Assembly (NCBI RefSeq): GCF_030269665.1
Contig: NZ_BSTS01000020.1
Location: 56,332 to 120,331 of the forward strand
DNA: 64,000 nucleotides
Source of the DNA: Actinomycetospora sp. NBRC 106375
GTDB taxonomy: Bacteria > Actinomycetota > Actinomycetes > Mycobacteriales > Pseudonocardiaceae
Direction: 5' to 3'
Positions 58,786 through 64,000 of this stretch are shown in pieces. The position numbers were made by a program, and so were the translations under genes. The first letter of the stretch is position 1. Each line of letters starts with the position of its first letter. The notes beneath the pieces were generated by a model, which made no database searches, was not told the origin of the DNA, and saw nothing but the letters and a program-made list of their open reading frames with translations.

Positions 58786-61724
58786 GTGACCGCCGGCGCC
58801 GATGCCCGCTCTCGGGACCGCAGGCCCAGCGCCGTCGCCGCGACGTGCGCGAGGTGCACCGGCTCGTGGCCCGTGCCGGCGAGCTGCCGGATCTGGGTGC
58901 GGCACGAGAAGCCGTCCGCGAGCACCGCGGTGTCGGGGTCGGCCGCGCGCACGGCGGGCAGCAGGGCGCGCTCGGCGCAGGCCGTCGAGACCTCGTAGTG
59001 CCCGTCCTCGAACCCGAAGTTGCCCGCGAGCCCGCAGCAGCCGGCGTCGAGGACCTCGGTGGCCACCCCGAGCGCGTCGAGCACGGCGCGGTCCGCGTCG
59101 AAGCCCATCGCGGCGTACTGGTGACAGTGGATCTGGGCGATCGCCTTCGTGCTCGTGGTGACCTGGGCGCGCAGCTCGTCGGTGTGCTGCGCCAGGACCT
59201 CGGCGAGGGTGCGCGTCGAGGCCTTCAGCCGCACGGCGTCCTCGTCGTCGGGCCCCAGCAGCTCGACGACGTCCTGCCGCAGCGCCGCGGTGCACGACGG
59301 CTCGAGCCCGACGACCGCGACCCCGTCGTCGAGCCAGGGCTTGACGACGTCGAGGCTGCGGCGCACCACCGAGCGCGCGGTGTCGAGCTGGCCGGTCGTG
59401 TGCCATGTCAGGCCGCAGCACACCTGGCCCGTCGGCAGCTCGACGCGGTAGCCGAGGTGCTCGAGCACCGCGATCGCGTCGAGCGCGAGGTCGGGGTCGA
59501 ACGCCGCGGTGAAGGTGTCGGGCCACAGCAGCAGCCGGGGCTCCGCGCCGTCCGGGCGCGGCGGGTGGGGGCCGACGACGCGGCGCAGCGGGCGCGGCGC
59601 CAGCGCCGGGATGTCGCGCTGCGGGGCGATGCCGCCGACGCGCTTGGCCAGCGTCGCGAGCGCGGGCCGGCGGGCCAGCGCATTGGCGAGGCGCGGCAGG
59701 CCGGGCACCGACCCGGCGAGGCGCAGCCAGCGCGGCAGGTGGCCCATGGACCAGTGGCTGCGGGGACGCTGGTGGGCGCGGCCCGCGTAGTGCTGGGCGA
59801 GGAACTCGGCCTTGTAGGTGGCCATGTCCACGCCGACCGGGCAGTCGCGCTGGCAGGCCTTGCAGCTCAGGCACAGGTCGAGGGCGTCGCGGACCTCGGT
59901 CGAGCGCCACCCGTCGGGTACGAGCTTGCCCGAGGCCATCTCGAAGAGCATCCGGGCGCGGCCGCGCGTCGAGTGCATCTCCTCGCCCGTGACCCGGTAG
60001 CTGGGGCACATGTAGCCGCCGCTGTCGGTGATGCACTTGGCGACGCCGATGCAGCGCCGGCTCGCGCGGGTGAAGCTGCCGCGGTCGTCGGTGTAGGCCA
60101 GCTCGGTACGCGGGCCGATCGTGGGGACGCCGACGAAGACCTTGAGGTCCTCGTCCATCTTCGCGGGCTCGACGACCCGGCCGGGGTTCATGCGGCCCTC
60201 GGGGTCCCACGCCGCCCGGAAGTCCTTGAAGGCCCCGAGCAGCTCCGGCGAGTACGTCCGCGCCAGCAGCTCGGCGCGGGCCTGGCCGTCGCCGTGCTCG
60301 CCGGAGACCGAGCCGCCGTGCGCGGCGACCAGGTCGGCGGCGTCGGTCAGGAACGCGCGGAAGTTCGCCAGGCCGGGCCGGGTGAGCAGGTCGAAGTCGA
60401 TGCGCACGTGCAGGCAGCCGTCGCCGAAGTGCCCGTAGTAGGCCCCCTGCCGGCCGTGGCGGCGCAGCAGCGCGTCGAACTCGCGCAGGTAGGACCCCAT
60501 CTGCGCGGGCGGCACCGCGGCGTCCTCCCACCCGGGCCAGGCCTCGCCGCCGTCGGGGGAGCGGGTGACGATCCCCGAGCCGTCCTCGCGGACCTTCCAC
60601 AGCCCGCGCATCGCGGCCGGGTCGGAGACCACCGTGACGCTCGCCCCGTACGTCGCCATCTCCGTGCCGATGGCGTGCGCCTTCGCCTCGGCCTCGGCGC
60701 GGTCGGCGCCGCCGGTCTCGACGTAGAGCCAGCCCTTGCCCGCGGGCAGCTGCTCGTGGGTGCGGTCGTCGGGCCGGCGCGCCCGCAGCGCGCCGATGAC
60801 GCCGACGTCGACGCCCTCGATCGTCAGCGGCGCGTGCTCGCGGATCGGCATGACGTGGTCGGCGGCCGTGTAGGCGTCGGGGAAGCCGAGGACGCAGAGG
60901 GCGCGGGCCGGCGGGGACTCGACGAGGTCGACCGTGGCCTCGAGGACCGTCGCGCACGTGCCCTCGGTGCCGACCAGGGCCCGGGCGAGGTCGAAGGAGT
61001 GCTCGTCGAGGAGCTGGTCGAGGTTGTAGCCGCTGACCCGCCGGGTCATGCCGTGGCCGAGGAGCTCGTCGCGGATGGTCGTCTCGTGGTGGTTCCGCAG
61101 TTGCTGGAGCTCGCGGTAGACGGCGCCCTCGCGGCCGGGACGGTTCATCGCCGCCGCGAGGTCGGGCGTCCGGCCGACCGCCATCCGCGTGCCGTCGACC
61201 AGCAGGATCTCGAGCTCGCGGACGTTGTCGACGGTCTTGCCCCACGCCACCGAGTGCGACCCGCACGCGTTGTTGGCGATCATCCCGCCGAGCGTGCAGC
61301 GGTTGTGCGTCGACGGGTCCGGCCCGAACGTCAGGCCGTAGGGGCGGGCGGCGTCGCGCAGATCGTCGAGGACCACGCCCGGCTGCACCCGCGCCGTGCG
61401 CGCGTCGGGGTCGATGTCGAGCACGCGCGTGAGGTGGCGGGAGAAGTCGACGATGACGGCCTCGTTGACCGCCTGCCCGCCGATGCTCGTGCTGGCGCCG
61501 CGCGGGAGCACGGGGACGCCGTGGCGGCGCGCGACGTCGACGGTCGCCTCGACGTCGTCGAGGTCGACCGGCTGGACGACGCCGAGCGGGACGTGGCGGT
61601 AGTTGGACGCGTCGGCCGACCACATGGCCTTGCTCGCGGTGTCGAACCGCACCCGCCCGCGCACGACGGAACGCAGATCCTCGGCGAGCAGGGACTCGGC
61701 GGACGAGCGGCGCATCGTGGTCAT
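58782..61724 (-). CDS. FAD-binding and (Fe-S)-binding oxidoreductase (GlcD-GlpC fusion type)
   Basis: A 980-residue two-domain enzyme. Residues about 40-550 form a PCMH FAD domain (VLPRGASTSIGGQAVNEAVIVDFSRHLTRV, NNACGSHSVAWG, LVGTEGTCATVLEATVDLV) with a C-terminal oxidase cap. Residues about 570-960 have two 4Fe-4S motifs (CIGVAKCITDSGGYMCP and CLSCKACQRDCPVGV) and CCG domains (VCCGLTWH, GCCGLAGNFG). This is the D-lactate/2-hydroxyacid dehydrogenase fusion type that feeds electrons to the respiratory chain. ATG 61724 is the natural start. Confidence 0.92.
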   Translation of the reverse strand: MTTMRRSSAESLLAEDLRSVVRGRVRFDTASKAMWSADASNYRHVPLGVVQPVDLDDVEATVDVARRHGVPVLPRGASTSIGGQAVNEAVIVDFSRHLTRVLDIDPDARTARVQPGVVLDDLRDAARPYGLTFGPDPSTHNRCTLGGMIANNACGSHSVAWGKTVDNVRELEILLVDGTRMAVGRTPDLAAAMNRPGREGAVYRELQQLRNHHETTIRDELLGHGMTRRVSGYNLDQLLDEHSFDLARALVGTEGTCATVLEATVDLVESPPARALCVLGFPDAYTAADHVMPIREHAPLTIEGVDVGVIGALRARRPDDRTHEQLPAGKGWLYVETGGADRAEAEAKAHAIGTEMATYGASVTVVSDPAAMRGLWKVREDGSGIVTRSPDGGEAWPGWEDAAVPPAQMGSYLREFDALLRRHGRQGAYYGHFGDGCLHVRIDFDLLTRPGLANFRAFLTDAADLVAAHGGSVSGEHGDGQARAELLARTYSPELLGAFKDFRAAWDPEGRMNPGRVVEPAKMDEDLKVFVGVPTIGPRTELAYTDDRGSFTRASRRCIGVAKCITDSGGYMCPSYRVTGEEMHSTRGRARMLFEMASGKLVPDGWRSTEVRDALDLCLSCKACQRDCPVGVDMATYKAEFLAQHYAGRAHQRPRSHWSMGHLPRWLRLAGSVPGLPRLANALARRPALATLAKRVGGIAPQRDIPALAPRPLRRVVGPHPPRPDGAEPRLLLWPDTFTAAFDPDLALDAIAVLEHLGYRVELPTGQVCCGLTWHTTGQLDTARSVVRRSLDVVKPWLDDGVAVVGLEPSCTAALRQDVVELLGPDDEDAVRLKASTRTLAEVLAQHTDELRAQVTTSTKAIAQIHCHQYAAMGFDADRAVLDALGVATEVLDAGCCGLAGNFGFEDGHYEVSTACAERALLPAVRAADPDTAVLADGFSCRTQIRQLAGTGHEPVHLAHVAATALGLRSRERASAPAVT

Positions 61725-61827
61725 CGGGGCCAGTTTGCGCCGGTGCGCGGGGCTTCGCTGCCCGGGGTCGGCGTGGTCGTCGTAGCGAACGCCCTATCGG
61801 CGTGCTCAACAGGACGCTCGCTGCTTC

Positions 61828-63012
61828 TCAGCGCCGCGAAGCCCCCGTTGGCAGCTCGGCAACGGGTGTGCGGGGTGCCCGGTCGAGCAGGCCGGTCGCG
61901 GCGTCCGGCGCGTCGAGCAGGACCAGGTCGGCGCGGGCGCCGGGGGTGACGTCGTGGTGATCGTCACCGAGCAGGGCGGCGGCGTCGACCGTGCCCATGT
62001 CGAGCAGGGTGTCCAGGTCGACGCCCTGCATGTGGCCGAGCAGCAGGGCGGCGTCGAGGAGGTCGACGGTGCCGAACGGCGTGAAGGCGTTGCGGACGTT
62101 GTTGGACGAGTACGCGACGCGGACGCCGGCGGCGCGCAGCTCGCGCACCGGGGCCGAGGCGCCGACGAGGTAGAGGTCGGTGGGCGGGAGGACGACGACG
62201 CCGACCCCGGCCTCGGCGAGGGCGTCGGCGGTGCGGCCCCTCGCGTCGGGGTCCAGGCCCGCGAGCGTCGTCGCGTGGCCGAGCACGACGCGTCCCTGCA
62301 TCCCCGCGGCGGACGTCATCGCCGCGATGTCCGCGGCCAGGTCGTGACGGGGGTCGTCCGAGCCGGCAGCGAAGTCGGCGTGCACGTCGACCGGGACCCC
62401 GTGGTGCTGCGCGAGGTCGAGGACGTCGCGGACGTGGTCGCGGCAGGCGTCGGCGTCGTCCTCGGCGTAGCTGCACGCCCCGAGCACGTCGGCGCCGCGG
62501 CGCAGGGCCTCGACGAGCAGGTCGCGGGTGCCGGGCCTGCTCGCGATGCCCTCCTGGGGGAACGGGACGACCTGGAGCTCGACGCGCCCCGCCCACTCCG
62601 CACGGAGGTCGAGGACGACGTCGAGGCTGCTCAGGCCGACGGCGGGGTCGACGTCGACGGGGGTACGCACGCGCGTGGTGCCGTGGGCGTGGGCTCGGCG
62701 CAGGACGTCGGTGGCGCGGGCGCGGACGTCGTCCGGGGTGAAGCGGCTCTTGCGCTCGGCGGTGCGTGCCACGGCCGCGTCGAGGCCGGCGTCCGGGTCG
62801 GGGCCTGGGTCGAGCATCGCCTTGTCGAGGTGCAGGTGGGGTTCGACGAGGCCGGGCAGGACCGTCTGCCCGCGGCCGTCGATCGCCGGGGTGCGGCGGT
62901 CGAGGCCCGGTCCGACCGCCGTGATCCGGCCGTGCTCGACGGCGACGTCGACGAGCCCGTCGTGGTGACGGGTGCGGACGTCGGTCAGGAGATAGGTGTC
63001 GCGAGGAGCCAC
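61828..63012 (-). CDS. Amidohydrolase (cytosine deaminase-like)
   Basis: A 394-residue amidohydrolase-superfamily enzyme. Metal site EPHLHLDKAM (HxH, about residue 63), then RVRTPVDVDPAVG, VPVDVHADFAAGSD (metal His), RVVLGHATTLAG (His) and AYSSNNVRNAFTPFG (Asp replaced by Asn in the NNVRN stretch where CodA has D-N; worth checking). The CodA-like order HLHLDKA is clear. It likely deaminates a cyclic or N-heterocyclic substrate. GTG 63012 overlaps the upstream gene by 28 bp, so both are co-expressed. Confidence 0.85.
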   Translation of the reverse strand: MAPRDTYLLTDVRTRHHDGLVDVAVEHGRITAVGPGLDRRTPAIDGRGQTVLPGLVEPHLHLDKAMLDPGPDPDAGLDAAVARTAERKSRFTPDDVRARATDVLRRAHAHGTTRVRTPVDVDPAVGLSSLDVVLDLRAEWAGRVELQVVPFPQEGIASRPGTRDLLVEALRRGADVLGACSYAEDDADACRDHVRDVLDLAQHHGVPVDVHADFAAGSDDPRHDLAADIAAMTSAAGMQGRVVLGHATTLAGLDPDARGRTADALAEAGVGVVVLPPTDLYLVGASAPVRELRAAGVRVAYSSNNVRNAFTPFGTVDLLDAALLLGHMQGVDLDTLLDMGTVDAAALLGDDHHDVTPGARADLVLLDAPDAATGLLDRAPRTPVAELPTGASRR

Positions 63013-63710
63013 GTGAGGTCGGTACCCGCCGCGAGCTCGCGCGGCTCGTGGCCGCGGCGGAAGAGCCGGGCGGTGTAGCCGTCGAGGGTGAGCCGGTCGT
63101 CGCCGTGGAGGAGCCAGGCGCCCTCGCGGAGCCCGACGACCGCGACGGCGTTCTCCTGGTGGAACTCCTCGATGCGCTGTTCGCGGGTCTCGCCCCGGTG
63201 GGTGGAGTGCGGGTCGGGGTCGAGGTAGTGCGGGTTGATCTGCACGGGGAGGCGGCCGACGGCGTCGAACCCGCCGGGGTCGACGATCGGCATGTCGTTG
63301 GTCGTCATGATCGTCGGACAGGCGAGGTTGGAGCCGGCGCTGGCGCCGGCGTACCTCAGGTCGGTGCGTTCGCGGAGGGCTGCGAGCACCCCGTTGTCCC
63401 CGGTGCGCCGCCGCAGGCGGAACGTGTTGCCGCCGCCGACGAACACCGTCTCGCGGTCGGGGTCGGCGTCGCGGATCGTCGCGGCCGGGTCGGGCTCGCG
63501 GTGCAGTCCGCGGACGTCGAGCGGCCCGAGGACGTTCTCCAGGGCCTCGGCGACGAACCCGGTGTAGGCGTCGAGGTCGTCGCCGGCCCACGCCGCGAAC
63601 CACAGCGTCCGACCGCCGACGTGGGCGCGCAGGGGCTCGGCGGCGTGCGCGAACGGCACGGCGGCCCCCGGCGGGCGGGAGTTGGAGAACAGCAGCGCGT
63701 CGGCGACCAC
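62985..63710 (-). CDS. Peptidase E-like (S51) dipeptidase family protein
   Basis: A 241-residue protein with the peptidase E fold: VADALLFSNSRPPGAAVPFAHAAEPLRAHVGG, DRETVFVGGGNTFRLRRR, then the catalytic Ser in YAGASAGSNLACPTIMTTNDMPI (about 125), and GLREGAWLLHGDDRLTLDG. The Ser-His-Glu set of S51 is plausible. GTG 63710 follows GAGG; the longer frame from 63749 adds only a basic stretch. It is upstream of and overlaps the amidohydrolase gene. The substrate may be Asp-containing dipeptides or a related amide. Confidence 0.85.
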   Translation of the reverse strand: MVADALLFSNSRPPGAAVPFAHAAEPLRAHVGGRTLWFAAWAGDDLDAYTGFVAEALENVLGPLDVRGLHREPDPAATIRDADPDRETVFVGGGNTFRLRRRTGDNGVLAALRERTDLRYAGASAGSNLACPTIMTTNDMPIVDPGGFDAVGRLPVQINPHYLDPDPHSTHRGETREQRIEEFHQENAVAVVGLREGAWLLHGDDRLTLDGYTARLFRRGHEPRELAAGTDLTWLLATPIS

Positions 63711-63919
63711 GCCCGCGATCCTCGCCGTCCCCGTACGGGGGCGACGCACGGGGTGGTGTCAGCGTGGGAGCCACGCCGGCGTTCGACGTCAGGATTTCCA
63801 CCCGCTCGCTCCGGCGCGGGGGCCGGGGAGGGCGGCGCACGCCGCACGATCGCGATCCCGGTGACGATCGCCGTCACATCGAGCCCGTTGCCTAATCGCT
63901 TGGACGCTCGGGCGGGTTG

Positions 63920-64000
63920 ATGCTTCGGGTGCTGCTCGCGGTCGGGGTCGGTGGTGTGACGGTGTCGGGGGTGCCTGAGATGTCCCTGGCGGGTCAGGTG
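63920..64000 (+). CDS. Partial open frame at the right edge
   Basis: ATG 63920 opens MLRVLLAVGVGGVTVSGVPEM and stays open to the window end. There is no clear RBS, and 27 codons are too few to identify anything. Only the open frame supports it. The 63711-63919 stretch shows no other gene. Confidence 0.2.
   Translation, partial: MLRVLLAVGVGGVTVSGVPEMSLAGQV

Overview
The window is very GC-rich DNA (coding GC strongly biased to the third codon position). It carries a fused LysX-type lysyl-phosphatidylglycerol synthase/lysyl-tRNA synthetase, an AfsR/SARP-type regulator, MscL, a DUF5313 protein, many TetR/MarR/AraC regulators and many leaderless genes. This points to a soil or environmental actinomycete. 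Pseudonocardiales (Pseudonocardia or Actinomycetospora-like) is my inference, not something the sequence proves. No rRNA, tRNA, CRISPR array or intact insertion sequence was seen.

Region 0-10.5 kb is the most coherent part. A SARP/AfsR-like activator (2088-4997) lies between three transcription units. Each unit has direct heptamer repeats of the TGGAGTC type, phased at 11 bp, with the last repeat exactly 8 bp upstream of a plausible -10: an HdeD-like membrane protein/hydrolase/YrhK operon, an enoyl-CoA hydratase-like gene, and a Tat-lipoprotein MBL hydrolase/MBL hydrolase/Baeyer-Villiger monooxygenase operon. I read this as a SARP regulon for oxidative breakdown or tailoring of a ketone or lactone.

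Region 9.8-13.5 kb holds a TetR with its operator, a frameshifted CocE-type hydrolase, a second YrhK protein and decayed genes. Region 13.7-18 kb has lysX and mscL. Region 18-25.7 kb has a hydrolase, an SRPBCC protein, a P1B-4-type metal ATPase with a divergent CadC-type repressor, and a decayed tailoring group (O-methyltransferase, MFS remnant, berberine-bridge-type oxidase). Region 25.8-34.2 kb is catabolic or detoxifying: a CocE hydrolase, TetR, an AidB-like acyl-CoA dehydrogenase, three glyoxalase/VOC proteins, HxlR and MarR regulators, and a gamma-butyrolactone-receptor-like TetR. Region 34.1-45.4 kb has an S9 peptidase, a CBS protein, a molybdopterin oxidoreductase, two AraC regulators, a TetR/hydrolase pair that shares one 32-bp palindromic leaderless promoter, and small stress-type genes. 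Region 45.4-51 kb has a second Baeyer-Villiger monooxygenase, methionine aminopeptidase, hypothetical genes and a compact BglII-like restriction endonuclease with an MT-A70 adenine methyltransferase. Region 51-64 kb has a TetR with two tandem GT39 membrane glycosyltransferases and a lipoprotein peptidase, an FAD monooxygenase with a divergent TetR, a large FAD/Fe-S oxidoreductase coupled to a DUF5313 protein, and a peptidase E-like/amidohydrolase pair.

Several genes carry one single-base frameshift with both halves otherwise intact (near 11320, 12370, 40085 and 41350). These are either recent pseudogenes or assembly indels. The DUF1275, MFS and PPOX remnants look truly decayed. Gene starts were chosen from Shine-Dalgarno sites, TGA/GTG or ATGA overlaps, or a TANNNT -10 box 6-8 nt upstream of leaderless starts.
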